64,000 nt of DNA from Marinobacter oulmenensis (GCF_014201735.1 NZ_JACHFE010000002.1:310001-374000), one strand, 5' to 3'. Shown: positions 35,085 through 44,369, counted from the stretch's first letter. Notes: a model not told the origin generated them from the sequence alone. Made by a program: numbers and translations.

Positions 35085-35956
35085 CAGTGTCCCTCCAGCC
35101 GACGCAGATACCGGCCCTGCCAGAGGTTAATGGAAAACAGCAGTACCAGGGAGACCAGCAGCACCAGGGAGGCAATGGCACTGGCGGCCGCGTAATCGTA
35201 TTCCTGCAGTCGCATGAAGATCATCAGGCTGGTGACTTCGCTGACGTAGGGCGTGTTACCGGCAATGAAAATAATAGCCCCGAACTCCCCGAGACTGCGG
35301 GTAAAGGACAGGGCAACCCCCGTAACCATGGCCGGCCAGAGCGACGGAAAGATGACCTTCCGGAACACCCGGCCGTCAGTGGCGCCCAGGCTGACTGCAG
35401 CTTCCTCATCCGCCGGCGACAGCTCCTCCAGCACAGGCTGAACGGTGCGCACCACGAACGGGATGCTGGTGAACGCCATGGCAATCACGATACCAACGGG
35501 GGTAAACGCGACTTCAATGCCAACGGCCGACAGCAACTGGCCATACCAGCCACTTTCGCTAAACAGGGTGACCAGTGTGATGCCGGCAACCGCTGTGGGC
35601 AGCGCGAAGGGGAGATCGACCACCGCGTCGACCAGCCGCTTGCCGGGGAAGTCGTAACGTACCAGCACCCAGGCCAGCAGCAGGCCGAACAGGCCGTTGA
35701 AAATGGACGCGGCAAACGCCGTCAACAGTGTAACCTTGTAGGATTCAACCACCCGCGGGTCGGTGACCGTGAACCAGAACTGGTCCCAGCTCATGCCCGA
35801 GGTTTCCAGCACCAGGCCGGTCAGGGGCAGCAGCAGAACCAGGCTCACAAAAAACAGCGAAATGCCGAGGCTCAGACCGAACCCCGGCAGCACGCGTTTG
35901 CTACGACCGGCGAAACGCCGCCCGGAGGCGGCGCTGACGTTGGCGGTGGTGGACAT
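35084..35956 (-). CDS. cysT: Sulfate ABC permease CysT (CysU)
   Basis: 290-residue permease: about six membrane segments, DLPFALPTAVAGITL, the EAA-type loop (DEEAAVSLGATDGRVFRKVIFP) and TRSLGEFGAIIFIAGN, all usual for CysT/CysU. It forms a heterodimer with CysW. The first 25 residues form a basic, Ser/Ala-rich N-terminal tail in the cytoplasm. It lies 12 bp downstream of the sulfate-binding protein gene. Confidence 0.95.
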   Translation of the reverse strand: MSTTANVSAASGRRFAGRSKRVLPGFGLSLGISLFFVSLVLLLPLTGLVLETSGMSWDQFWFTVTDPRVVESYKVTLLTAFAASIFNGLFGLLLAWVLVRYDFPGKRLVDAVVDLPFALPTAVAGITLVTLFSESGWYGQLLSAVGIEVAFTPVGIVIAMAFTSIPFVVRTVQPVLEELSPADEEAAVSLGATDGRVFRKVIFPSLWPAMVTGVALSFTRSLGEFGAIIFIAGNTPYVSEVTSLMIFMRLQEYDYAAASAIASLVLLVSLVLLFSINLWQGRYLRRLEGH

Positions 35957-35968
35957 GCTGGCCTCGTT

Positions 35969-36973
35969 TTACCGCCGACGCTGGAGCTGGTCGAGTTTGC
36001 CGCCACTGGCGAAGTGGGTTTCCATGGCGTTTTCCCAGCCACCGGCGATTTCGTCGATGGTCTTGAGCTGCAGGGCCGGGAAGCGGTCGGCGTTTTCCTC
36101 TTTGACCACGTCGTTATGAACCCGGTAGTTGAACCCGGCCAGCAGACGCTGCGCTTCCTCGGAGTACAGGTACTCCAGGTATTCTTTGGCCAGTTCCTGG
36201 GTGCCATTCTGTTCCACGTAGTCATCAATCCAGGTGACCGGGAACTCAGCCAGGAAGCTGACTTTCGGAGTCACTGGCTGGTATTCACCATTATCAAACC
36301 GGTCAGCGATGTTCAGCACTTCCGATTCGAAGGTCAGCAGGACGTCGCCAATGCCACGCTCAACAAAGGTGGTGGTGGCACCACGGCCGCCGCTGTCGAA
36401 AACTTTCACCCGGCTGAGCAGGTCAGACATGAACTGGTCAATCTTTTCCTGATCATCGCCGTAGGTTTCCTGAGCATAGCCCAGTGCCGCCAGGTAGGTG
36501 TAGCGGGCGTTGCCGGAGGTTTTCGGGTTGGGCATGACCAGATCAACGTCCTCGCGGACAAGGTCATCCCAGTTCTGGATGTTTTTCGGGTTGCCCTCAC
36601 GCACCAGGAAGGCCATGGTCGAGTAGTAAGGAGAGCTGTTGTTGGGCAGGCGATCCGCCCAGTTTTCCGGAATCAGGCCGCCACGGTCATGCAGGATATT
36701 GATGTCAGTGACCTGGTTGAAGGTGGCCACGTCGGCTTTCAGCCCCTGGATGATGGCCTGTGCCTGCTTGGAGGAACCGGCATGAGACTGTTTGATTTCG
36801 ACGGTTTCGCCGGTTTTTTCCTGCCAGTGTTCCTTGAATACCTCGTTATAGGAGGCGAAAAGTTCACGGGCGATATCGTAAGAGGTGTTGAGCAGCTCAC
36901 GGTCGGCGGACAGGGCCGGCTGGGCAGAGAGCAGGGCGGCGCCAACCGCGATGCCTTTGAACAGATGTTTCAT
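35969..36973 (-). CDS. sbp: Periplasmic sulfate-binding protein
   Basis: 334-residue binding protein with a classical signal peptide (cleavage after ALSA, about residue 23). Sulfate-binding family motifs are present: LLNTSYDIARELFASYN, HAGSSKQAQAI, DVATFNQVTDI, PKTSGNARYTYLAALG and GGRGATTTF. It delivers sulfate (or thiosulfate; Sbp and CysP are hard to tell apart here) to CysT/CysW. As first gene of the operon it has a distinctive leader: a 9-bp inverted repeat whose 3' arm contains its ribosome binding site. Confidence 0.94.
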   Translation of the reverse strand: MKHLFKGIAVGAALLSAQPALSADRELLNTSYDIARELFASYNEVFKEHWQEKTGETVEIKQSHAGSSKQAQAIIQGLKADVATFNQVTDINILHDRGGLIPENWADRLPNNSSPYYSTMAFLVREGNPKNIQNWDDLVREDVDLVMPNPKTSGNARYTYLAALGYAQETYGDDQEKIDQFMSDLLSRVKVFDSGGRGATTTFVERGIGDVLLTFESEVLNIADRFDNGEYQPVTPKVSFLAEFPVTWIDDYVEQNGTQELAKEYLEYLYSEEAQRLLAGFNYRVHNDVVKEENADRFPALQLKTIDEIAGGWENAMETHFASGGKLDQLQRRR

Positions 36974-36978
36974 GGAGA

Positions 36979-37012
36979 GCTCCTCAGAATCGGTGATGTT
37001 GATCTGAGGAGC
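36979..37012 (-). promoter_or_regulatory. Hairpin covering the sbp ribosome binding site
   Basis: In the minus-strand leader, GCTCCTCAG (37012-37004) can pair perfectly with CTGAGGAGC (36987-36979) across a 16-nt loop. The 3' arm contains the GAGGAG ribosome binding site, 6 nt before the sbp ATG (36973). A closed stem would block ribosome entry, so translation could depend on temperature, a small RNA, a protein or upstream events. Farther upstream (37020-37075) the region is strongly AT-rich, as expected for a CysB-activated promoter. Confidence 0.6.
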
Positions 37013-37082
37013 AATCTAACAAAAGCGAATAAGAACGAAAAATATTAAAAGAAAATATTATTAATTCTTTCGGTCATATGCC

Positions 37083-38051
37083 TCAGTAACGGAGCAGGGC
37101 AGAACCCCAGGTAAAGCCGCCGCCAAACGCCTCCAGCAACACAACCTGGCCACGCTGTATCCGGCCATCCCGCACCGCCTCATCGAGCGCCAGGGGAATG
37201 GAGGCCGCCGAGGTGTTGCCATGGCGGTTGACCGTCACCACCACCTGATCCATGTTCATATTAAGCTTGCGGGCCGTCGCGGCGATGATGCGCAGATTGG
37301 CTTGGTGCGGCACCAGCCAGTCGATGTCCGATTTGTTCATCTGGTTGGCATCGAGCGTTTCATCGACGATTCGTCCCAGTGTGTTCACTGCGACTTTGAA
37401 CACTTCATTGCCTTTCATCTCCACAAAGGCTTGGCCGGCTTTCACGGCATCAAAGTCATTGGCGACGCCGCAGGGAACATGCAGCAGTTTTTCGTAGCGG
37501 CCGTCGGCGTGAAGGTGGGTGGAGAGGATGCCGGTTTCCTCGCTGGCCTCCAGAACAACGGCGCCGGCGCCATCGCCGAACAGCACGCAGGTGGCGCGGT
37601 CTTCCCAGTTGAGGATGCGCGAGAACACTTCGGCACCAATCACCAGCGCTTTTTTACTGCTGCCGGTCTTGATGAATTTGTCGGCCGTGGCGAGCGCATA
37701 CACAAAGCCGGAGCACACCGCCTGAATATCGAAGGCCGGACAATCATTGATGCCAAGGCGGGCCTGGAGCAGGCAGGCACTGCTGGGAAACACCTTGTCC
37801 GGCGTGGTAGTGGCAAAAACGATCAGGTCAATCTCGGAGGCATCAATGCCGGCGGCCTCAATGGCCCGGAGCGAGGCCTGCTCCGCCAGGTCCACGGTAC
37901 TCTGGCCGGGAGGCGCGATGTGACGTTGCTCGATGCCGGTTCGCTCGCGAATCCACTGGTCCGAAGTATCGACGCGCTGTTCCAGATCCTTGTTGGTTAC
38001 TATGTTGTCCGGCAGGTAGGAGCCGGTTCCGGCAATGCGTGCAAATGTCAT
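37083..38051 (-). CDS. fabH: Beta-ketoacyl-ACP synthase III (FabH-like)
   Basis: 322-residue thiolase-fold enzyme that condenses an acyl-CoA (acetyl-CoA in E. coli) with malonyl-ACP to begin fatty-acid synthesis. The catalytic triad is visible: Cys113 (QAVCSGF), His in VPHQAN and Asn in [19 protein letters not shown] and the C-terminal [10 protein letters not shown] are family blocks. No other fab genes are nearby, so this may be a second FabH with different acyl preference or stress-specific use. It lies upstream of sbp in the same direction with a 109-bp gap, and is probably not in the same operon. Confidence 0.92.
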   Translation of the reverse strand: MTFARIAGTGSYLPDNIVTNKDLEQRVDTSDQWIRERTGIEQRHIAPPGQSTVDLAEQASLRAIEAAGIDASEIDLIVFATTTPDKVFPSSACLLQARLGINDCPAFDIQAVCSGFVYALATADKFIKTGSSKKALVIGAEVFSRILNWEDRATCVLFGDGAGAVVLEASEETGILSTHLHADGRYEKLLHVPCGVANDFDAVKAGQAFVEMKGNEVFKVAVNTLGRIVDETLDANQMNKSDIDWLVPHQANLRIIAATARKLNMNMDQVVVTVNRHGNTSAASIPLALDEAVRDGRIQRGQVVLLEAFGGGFTWGSALLRY

Positions 38052-38264
38052 TGGGGTTATCCAGAGTCATAAATAGGCTGACGAAACCCCGATGCTAACC
38101 CGATAGATCGTCGTTTGGTAATTAGCGGATTGTCATAGGCCGGGGGCGAACAGCGCTGTTAAAAACGTGGCGAATGTGTTCTCCTTGTACTCCTTCCGCC
38201 GGCTGGCCGCCACTCGGGTGGGGCGGGTCCGGTTTTATCTGGGTCTTACTGGCTTTCCCCGAAG

Positions 38265-39719
38265 ATGCCGCTACTGAATCTGTTGCCTGTTGTTCAGATC
38301 CTGGGTTTTCTGCTGATCCTGCTCAGTTTTCTGATGACGCTACCGGTCAATCTGCTGATGTTCAGCAATGCACCGGACTGGCGCGCGTTTGTCACGTCCG
38401 CCGGGGTATGCCTGGTGGTCGGGCTGCTGGGTTTCTTCAGCACCGGTCGCAAGCGCCATAAACTGCAGCAGCGGCAGATGTTCATACTGACGGTCTCGGC
38501 CTGGATCGTCATCCCGCTGTTCTCCAGCCTCCCGCTGCTGCTGAGCGATATGAGGCTCAGCGTGACCGACGCCTTCTTTGAAAGCATATCCGGCGTTACC
38601 ACCACCGGCTCCACCATCCTCACGGGGCTCGACACCATGCCCGGAGACATACTGCTATGGCGGTCGATCATGCAGTGGGTGGGAGGCATCGGAATCATCG
38701 GCATGGCAGTCGCCATCCTGCCATTCCTGCGGATTGGGGGCATGCGGCTGTTTGCCACCGAATCCTCCGAATGGACCGAGAAGGCCGTCCCGAGAACCAA
38801 TCTCCTGGCCCGCGGGCTGGTGCTCAGCTACCTTGCCATCACGGGCGCCTGCATACTGGTGTACTGGCTACTGGGGATGGACTTCTTCAACGCCATCAAT
38901 CACGCCTTTACCACGGTCTCAACCGGAGGCTATTCCACCTCGGACCTATCCATGGGGCAGTTCCACAGCCTGGCCATGCTGTTTGCGTCCTCCGTTTTCA
39001 TGATGCTGGGTGGCGTTCCGTTCTTTCTGTTTGTCCGTTTGCTGAATGGCCAGGCAAAGCCATTGCTGCGAGACAGTCAGGTTCGTTTTTTTATCGGTTT
39101 CCTACTGGTGGTGGCGACCGTGATCGGGCTCTATCAGGTCATGGAAAACGGTACAGCACCTGCCGATGCGTTGGTCAGTGCGCTGTTCAATGTGACCTCG
39201 GTCGTCACCACTACCGGCTACGCATCCGAGGATTACACGCTCTGGGGGCCCCTGGCCGTGGTCCTGTTTTTCTTTCTCACCTTTGTGGGTGGTTGCTCCG
39301 GCTCCACCAGCGGGGGCATGAAAATGTTCCGCTTCCAGCTGTCCATGCTGCTGCTCAAGGAGCAGGTGATTCGGCTGCTTCATCCGAATGCCGTCATTGC
39401 CAGGCGTTACAACGGTCGCATCATCAGTGATGAAATCGTGGCTTCCAGCGTGGCCTTCTCGTTCATATTTCTGGCGACACTGGCGGTTGTCTCGGCGGTA
39501 CTGTCACTGATGGGGCTGGATCTGGTCACCAGCCTGACCGGTGCCGCCACTGCGCTGGCCAATGTTGGCCCGGGCCTTGGTGACGCCATTGGTCCGGCGG
39601 GTAACTTCCAGACACTGCCTGACGGTGCCAAGTGGGTGCTCATGGTGGCCATGCTGCTGGGGCGGCTCGAATTGCTCAGTGTGTTCGTGATGTTTTCTCC
39701 GTATTTCTGGCGTAACTGA
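38265..39719 (+). CDS. trkH: Potassium uptake protein TrkH
   Basis: 484-residue membrane protein of the TrkH/KtrB family with four pore-loop repeats: SGVTTTGSTI, TTVSTGGYST, TSVVTTTGYAS and ALANVGPGLG, whose glycines form the potassium filter. About ten membrane segments are seen, as expected. It needs the NAD-binding ring protein TrkA, whose gene is not in the window. The ribosome binding site before 38265 is weak. The upstream 38052-38264 contains no other gene that I can identify. Confidence 0.94.
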   Translation: MPLLNLLPVVQILGFLLILLSFLMTLPVNLLMFSNAPDWRAFVTSAGVCLVVGLLGFFSTGRKRHKLQQRQMFILTVSAWIVIPLFSSLPLLLSDMRLSVTDAFFESISGVTTTGSTILTGLDTMPGDILLWRSIMQWVGGIGIIGMAVAILPFLRIGGMRLFATESSEWTEKAVPRTNLLARGLVLSYLAITGACILVYWLLGMDFFNAINHAFTTVSTGGYSTSDLSMGQFHSLAMLFASSVFMMLGGVPFFLFVRLLNGQAKPLLRDSQVRFFIGFLLVVATVIGLYQVMENGTAPADALVSALFNVTSVVTTTGYASEDYTLWGPLAVVLFFFLTFVGGCSGSTSGGMKMFRFQLSMLLLKEQVIRLLHPNAVIARRYNGRIISDEIVASSVAFSFIFLATLAVVSAVLSLMGLDLVTSLTGAATALANVGPGLGDAIGPAGNFQTLPDGAKWVLMVAMLLGRLELLSVFVMFSPYFWRN

Positions 39720-39835
39720 CCGGGGCAGGGCCGGCCGGGGTGATTGCTCCAATGAATCCGGTGCATGAATAACTCCGTGAAAACCGGTAATCATCGCTCT
39801 ACACTGGCGCAACATACCCGGGAGGGCGCAGTGTT

Positions 39836-40732
39836 ATGCGTGAAGAACTGAACGATCTGGCCGTGTTCATGATCGTCGCGGAGGAAAGCAGCTTTACCAG
39901 AGCGTCGGTTCGCCTTGGTCTGTCCCAGTCAGCGGTCAGCCATACCGTGCGTCGGCTTGAGGCCTCCATCGGCCTGAAACTTCTGAACCGGACATCCCGC
40001 CGGGTTTCAACCACCGATGCCGGCGAGAAGTTGCTGGATACGCTCAGGCCCAGCTTTAACCAGATCAACTCCCGCATTGAGGAAATCCGGATGCTGGGGG
40101 ATGCGCCGCGGGGGCTGGTGAGATTAACTGCGAGCCGGGTTGCGGCCCGTACTGTACTGTGGCCGAAGATTTCCCGGATTGTTCAGGACTACCCGGAAGT
40201 GCAGATTGAACTGAGCCTGGAGAGCCGGCTGTCTGACCTGGCGGAGGACCGCTTTGATGCCGGGGTCCGGTTGCGGGAATTCGTCAGTCCCGACATGATC
40301 GCCATCCCCATCGGGCCACCTATGCGCATGGCCGCCGTGGCCTCGCCCGAGTATTGCCGGAAACACGGCGTGCCGGAGCATCCGACCGACCTGGACAACC
40401 ATGACTGCCTGACGCTGCGGTTCAGCCCGCATTCTTCAGCCTATGACTGGGAGTTTGAGCAGAACGGCGAGACCATCGTCAAGAAAGTGTCCGGGCCGCT
40501 GATTTTCAGTGAAAGCGATCTGTGCGTGCAGGCGGCCAAGGAAGGGCTGGGCATTTCCTTTGTCATGGAAGCCGAGGTTATCGAGGACATACAGGACGGA
40601 ACGCTGCGCCGGGTGCTGAGCGACTGGTGCCCGACCTTTGATGGCTTCCAGTTGTGCTATTCCGGCCGGCGACAGCCCAGTTCGGCGTTCCGTCTGGTCA
40701 TTGACCGGCTGCGCTACCGAGAACAACCATGA
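39836..40732 (+). CDS. LysR-family transcriptional regulator
   Basis: 298-residue regulator: N-terminal winged helix-turn-helix (about 5-65; SSFTRASVRLGLSQSAVSHTVRRL) and a periplasmic-binding-like effector domain. It starts with a strong GGGAGGG ribosome binding site. It belongs to the large subgroup that often controls oxidoreductase or stress genes. It is followed in the same direction by cyclophilin-like and CMD genes, which may be its targets. The effector is unknown. Confidence 0.88.
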   Translation: MREELNDLAVFMIVAEESSFTRASVRLGLSQSAVSHTVRRLEASIGLKLLNRTSRRVSTTDAGEKLLDTLRPSFNQINSRIEEIRMLGDAPRGLVRLTASRVAARTVLWPKISRIVQDYPEVQIELSLESRLSDLAEDRFDAGVRLREFVSPDMIAIPIGPPMRMAAVASPEYCRKHGVPEHPTDLDNHDCLTLRFSPHSSAYDWEFEQNGETIVKKVSGPLIFSESDLCVQAAKEGLGISFVMEAEVIEDIQDGTLRRVLSDWCPTFDGFQLCYSGRRQPSSAFRLVIDRLRYREQP

Positions 40733-40832
40733 ACTGGCTGCATAGCTGCTAGTATTCCGGCGGCCTGTTTCGAAGTCGACGCCCTCCCTAGAATGGTTTC
40801 CTGTTAATCGTTCCAAGCCCCGGAGGTATTAC

Positions 40833-41312
40833 ATGAGATCTCCCAGAATCATTGCCAGGATGGTTTCAGCGTGCCTGATGCTTGCGGGTCATTCGGCTGT
40901 GGTGACCGCCGCAGCACCGGGAACAGAATCCGCGCCCAGCCAGGAAGCTGCCATGAACACAACCGACATCGTAATGGAAATCGGAGACCACACAGTCACC
41001 GCCAGGCTGGAAGATTCCTCGGCCGCCCGGGATTTTCTGGCGCAACTGCCGCTGACCATGGAATTCGAGGATTACCACGGCATTGAGAAGATCAGCTACC
41101 CGCCTGAGAAACTTGCCACCGACGATGCACCAGCCGGGTTTGATCCCCAAAAGGGCAGCTTCACCTATTTTGCGCCCTGGGGAAATCTGGCGATTTTCTA
41201 CCGGGACTTCGGTTATTCCCGTTCCCTCGTCAATCTTGGGATGGTGACGTCCGGCCTGGAGCACCTGTCGCAAGCAGGCTCATTTACCGCGACCATTCGA
41301 CTGGCGAAATAG
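40833..41312 (+). CDS. Exported cyclophilin-like domain protein
   Basis: 159-residue protein with a probable signal peptide (hydrophobic 8-27, cleavage near TAAA) and a cyclophilin-like fold domain (about 45-158). Family features include VTARLEDSSAARDFLAQLP, PPEKLATDDAPAGFDP, FTYFAPWGNLAIFYRDFGYS and the ending LSQAGSFTATI. The family resembles prolyl isomerases in fold but is not shown to isomerise; its role is unknown. It often occurs beside AraC/LysR regulators, aldo-keto or alcohol dehydrogenases and cupins, as here. Ribosome binding site GGAGGT. Confidence 0.78.
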   Translation: MRSPRIIARMVSACLMLAGHSAVVTAAAPGTESAPSQEAAMNTTDIVMEIGDHTVTARLEDSSAARDFLAQLPLTMEFEDYHGIEKISYPPEKLATDDAPAGFDPQKGSFTYFAPWGNLAIFYRDFGYSRSLVNLGMVTSGLEHLSQAGSFTATIRLAK

Positions 41313-41440
41313 AGCAGGGCCAATGCCATTGGCCCAAGAATGAATCTGCTGCATAGGTCCATCCCATCTACCCCTGTTATAGATAGGGGGTGTGGATGTT
41401 AAAACAGACAGACACTCACTACAGTACGAAAGGACATCCC

Positions 41441-42238
41441 ATGAAAACACTCGCCAGAACCGTGTTGCCCCTCGCACTCTGTGTGTCCGGAACCGTTTTC
41501 GCACAGGGATCGTCAACCGCGCCATCCCTGCAACTGCCGGGCAGTGCGCCCACCATGAGTCAGCTCAGTGCGGTGTCGCCGGCCCTGGCCGATTACACCG
41601 AAAATCTGCTGCTGGACGAAGTGTGGGACAGGGAAGGGCTCTCAGCCCGTGATCGCAGTGTGGTCACGGTCGCTGCGCTTATTTCACGCAACCAGCAGGT
41701 GGAGATGCCGTACCACATCCGTTTTGCCCTGGATAATGGCGTAACTCCGGCGGAGCTGTCCGAGATCGTTACCCACCTGGCGTTTTATTCCGGGTGGCCC
41801 AATGCCATGTCAGCAGTAGCCGTCGCCAGCGACGTCTTCGAGGAGCGCGGTATTACCCGGGATCAACTGCCGGAGATCTCCCCTGAACTGCTGCCGCTGG
41901 ATAAAGAGGCCGAAGCCAAGCGCCAGGCTTTTGTTGACGACAAGTTCGGTGAAGTATCCCCGGGGGTTGTTCACTACACCACCGAAGCCCTGTTCCTGGA
42001 CCTCTGGCTACGGCCAGGTCTGGAGCCCCGTGACCGCAGCCTGGTCACGGTCAGTGCGCTGATCGCTGCCGGCAAGGTAGAGCAGGTGCCCTTTCACCTG
42101 AACAAGGCCATGGATAACGGGCTGAGCCGTGAGCAGGCTCAGGAAGTTCTGACTCACCTGGCATTCTATGCCGGCTGGCCAAACGTGTTCTCCGCAATGC
42201 CGGTAGTCAAGGACGTCTTTGCCCAGCGCGAGGAGTGA
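41441..42238 (+). CDS. Exported double-domain carboxymuconolactone decarboxylase-like protein
   Basis: 265-residue protein with a signal peptide (hydrophobic to VFAQ, about residue 21) and two CMD domains (about 45-130 and 165-260). Each has the pattern SxRDRSxVTVxALI, then H in MPYHIRFALDNG or VPFHLNKAMDNG, then LTHLAFYxGWPN. The CxxC pair of AhpD peroxidase-type members is absent, so a thiol-dependent role is unlikely. ATG at 41441 begins the signal peptide; an in-frame start at 41390 would add 17 unneeded residues. It ends at a strong bidirectional terminator facing the alcohol dehydrogenase gene. Confidence 0.85.
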   Translation: MKTLARTVLPLALCVSGTVFAQGSSTAPSLQLPGSAPTMSQLSAVSPALADYTENLLLDEVWDREGLSARDRSVVTVAALISRNQQVEMPYHIRFALDNGVTPAELSEIVTHLAFYSGWPNAMSAVAVASDVFEERGITRDQLPEISPELLPLDKEAEAKRQAFVDDKFGEVSPGVVHYTTEALFLDLWLRPGLEPRDRSLVTVSALIAAGKVEQVPFHLNKAMDNGLSREQAQEVLTHLAFYAGWPNVFSAMPVVKDVFAQREE

Positions 42239-42276
42239 GCCTTCAGCTCGAAGACTGAAGGCCAAAAAGCAAAACC

Positions 42277-42316
42277 AAAAAAAGGCCGGTGCTCATATGA
42301 GTACCGGCCTTTTTTA
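42277..42316. terminator. Bidirectional terminator between CMD and alcohol dehydrogenase genes
   Basis: AGGCCGGT (42283-42290) pairs with ACCGGCCT (42303-42310), extended inward after a G-T pair by CTC/GAG, and flanked by an A-run on the left and six T residues on the right. It can end transcription from both directions. A second inverted repeat, GCCTTCAG / CTGAAGGC (42239-42246, 42255-42262), follows the CMD stop directly. Confidence 0.9.
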
Positions 42317-42334
42317 AAGGGTTTTCTGAAAGAA

Positions 42335-43552
42335 TCAGATGGTAGCGCTGTCAATCACATAGCGGTAACGGGCCTTTTTATTGACCACATCTTCCCATGC
42401 CTGATTGATCTGATCGGCGCTGATGATCTGGATCTGTGGATGGATTCTGTTGTCGGCGCAGTAGTTCACCACTTCCTGGGTTTCTTTAATGCCACCAATC
42501 AGTGAAGCGTTGAAATTAACCCGATTGGCAGACAGCCCCAGGGCATTCAGTGTCAGCTCGAATTTCTCCGGCATGCCCACCTGAGTGAAAGTGCCATAGG
42601 GTTTGACCACCGAACTGTAAGCCGCCACGTCGTACTGCACGGGGATCGTGCTGATCATGTAGTCCAGCGTGCCGGCATAGTCCCGGAGTTTGCTCAGATC
42701 ATCCACGACTACGGCTTCCGTGGCACCAAACCCGAGGATATCGTCCACTTTGTCCGGGGTTGTGGTAAAGGCGTATACCTCGGCCCCTTTGGACAGGGCC
42801 AGCTTGATGGCCATGTGGCCCAGGCCACCGATACCGGCCACGCCAACCTTGTCGCCTTTTTTCAGATCAAACTTCATCAGAGGCGAATAGGTGGTGATGC
42901 CAGCGCAGAGCAGGGGCGCGGCTTTCTGGAAGCTGATGTGCTCGGGAATGTGCACCACAAAGTGAGAATTGACCACAATATTGCTGGAATAGCCGCCCTG
43001 GCTGATGCCGGTCGGTGAGGATTCCTGCGGGTACCCGTAGGTAAACACCGTGTCGGGGCAGTACTGCTCTTCGTCATTCTTGTAGCTTTCGCACTCGGGA
43101 TTGCTGTCCACCATGCAGCCAACACCGGCACGGTCGCCCACCTTGAAGTTGGTGACGTTCTTGCCGACCGCGCTGACAATCCCAACGATCTCATGGCCGG
43201 GAACCTGAGGATATTGTTGGGCTCCCCAGTGGCCTTTCATCTGGTGAATGTCGGAGTGGCAGATGCTGGCGTATTTGATATCAATGAGCACGTCATCGTC
43301 GCCCACCGGTCGGCGCTCAAACTCCCAGGGCTTGAGTTTGCCGGAGGTGTCGACGGCAGCCCAGCCTTTTGATTTGATGTTCATACTGGCTCCCTGGCCG
43401 GACTCGGTCGCGGCCATCAAAGGTGAAGCGCCGGAGAAAAATGCTCCGGCACCGAGCATGGCCGCTGAGCCATACATGAAATCCCGTCGCGACAGGGATT
43501 TGGGTTCCTTGCCCGGTTCCACACCGGGCCTGTTCTGGTTTTCGTCCGTCAT
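42335..43552 (-). CDS. Tat-signal zinc alcohol dehydrogenase (YahK/CAD-like)
   Basis: 405-residue medium-chain dehydrogenase. After a Tat-type signal (SRRDFMYGSAAMLGAG at about 21-36) the enzyme domain starts near residue 58. Catalytic-zinc ligands are in place (Cys in SICHSDIH, His-Glu in VPGHE, Cys in LLCAGITTYS) and the coenzyme motif is GIGGLGHMA. Of the four structural-zinc cysteines, two are replaced (Asn and Tyr in VDSNPECESYKND), two remain. Relatives reduce aldehydes with NADPH in the cytoplasm, so export is unexpected; the mature enzyme may carry its cofactor out folded, or the signal may be non-functional. It follows the cupin gene by 13 bp. Confidence 0.88.
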   Translation of the reverse strand: MTDENQNRPGVEPGKEPKSLSRRDFMYGSAAMLGAGAFFSGASPLMAATESGQGASMNIKSKGWAAVDTSGKLKPWEFERRPVGDDDVLIDIKYASICHSDIHQMKGHWGAQQYPQVPGHEIVGIVSAVGKNVTNFKVGDRAGVGCMVDSNPECESYKNDEEQYCPDTVFTYGYPQESSPTGISQGGYSSNIVVNSHFVVHIPEHISFQKAAPLLCAGITTYSPLMKFDLKKGDKVGVAGIGGLGHMAIKLALSKGAEVYAFTTTPDKVDDILGFGATEAVVVDDLSKLRDYAGTLDYMISTIPVQYDVAAYSSVVKPYGTFTQVGMPEKFELTLNALGLSANRVNFNASLIGGIKETQEVVNYCADNRIHPQIQIISADQINQAWEDVVNKKARYRYVIDSATI

Positions 43553-43565
43553 GGTCTTAGTTCCG

Positions 43566-44060
43566 TTATTCCGTGGCCGAAGCGTATTCTTCGGCGGTCA
43601 GCTTGTCTTTCCAGATCACGTTTTCACCGTCTTTGGCGGCGGTGACCACAAAGTGGGTAACAGCCTCATCCGGTGTGGCGCCGTGCCAGTGGTCCAGCTC
43701 GGGCGGGCACCAGACCGCTTCGCCTTCGAGAAACTCGACAACCTTGCCGTCCCGTGTGCCGGTCAGCGCTGTACCGTCCGTCACAATCATGTGCTGTCCC
43801 GCAGGGTGAGAGTGCCACGCGGTGTGGGCGCCGGGCTGGAAGGTTACATAGGCACCGGAGTAGTGGGCCACGTCGTTGGACGGGAAGACAATGTCCACCT
43901 GAACGTCACCGGTGAACAGATCCGCAGGGCCGGCAAAGGAATCCAGAGAGCCTTCCGGGTAATGCACCTGGCCGGTGGCGTCGGAGTCGGCGATGGCGCT
44001 GCCGGCTGTCAGGGTTGCCAGTGAAAACAGGGTGGTTTTCAGAATCGACGTTTTCGGCAT
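43566..44060 (-). CDS. Exported cupin-domain protein
   Basis: 164-residue protein with a signal peptide (cleavage near SAIA-DSD, about 24) and a single cupin domain (about 55-145). The metal-binding motif is visible: GAHTAWHSHPAGQHMIV (two His, then His) and a later His pair in ELDHWHG. Such small cupins are often annotated quercetin-dioxygenase-like, but function is unproven. It is first in a leftward pair with the alcohol dehydrogenase and divergent from the AraC regulator, as in YqhC-type aldehyde-stress loci. Confidence 0.85.
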   Translation of the reverse strand: MPKTSILKTTLFSLATLTAGSAIADSDATGQVHYPEGSLDSFAGPADLFTGDVQVDIVFPSNDVAHYSGAYVTFQPGAHTAWHSHPAGQHMIVTDGTALTGTRDGKVVEFLEGEAVWCPPELDHWHGATPDEAVTHFVVTAAKDGENVIWKDKLTAEEYASATE

Positions 44061-44369
44061 GGTGTTCCTCCTGTGCAGTTAAATAGTTGAAGTCTCAACA
44101 CGTCTCATCACAGCAGTTGCACCGCTGATCACCTATCAAGATTCTTTCGGTTTATTGCCTTATCCTCCGTCGTGAAGACCAAAGGGGTGAAATCCCGGAG
44201 GCTCTGGATTTAATATTGACGCTGATGCTGTCAGGACATGTAGGTGACTAACGGCGAGATCAGCGTTGCCTGATTCTCGCTCTAATGATTTCGTTGCGGT
44301 GTCCGGCACCGCGCCGGACAATGTTCAGTCAAGCGGTTTCACGAGTAATGAATCCAGAGGTGAAAGGTC
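44061..44369. promoter_or_regulatory. Divergent cupin / araC regulatory region
   Basis: 309 bp without a supported gene. Near the cupin start an inverted repeat GTTGA-AGTC-TCAAC (44086-44099) could be an operator. In the araC leader, TGTCCGGC (44300-44307) and GCCGGACA (44313-44320) form a perfect 8-bp stem with a 5-nt loop and no T-tract, 50 bp before the start codon; it may be an operator or a leader hairpin. Confidence 0.5.

Noticed and set aside
35018..37048. 676-codon plus-strand open frame across the sulfate operon
   Set aside because: It runs antisense to cysT and sbp, both strongly supported by family motifs.
39720..39760. GC-rich GGCCGGCC stretch after trkH as a terminator
   Set aside because: Short self-complementary run without a clear loop or following T residues.
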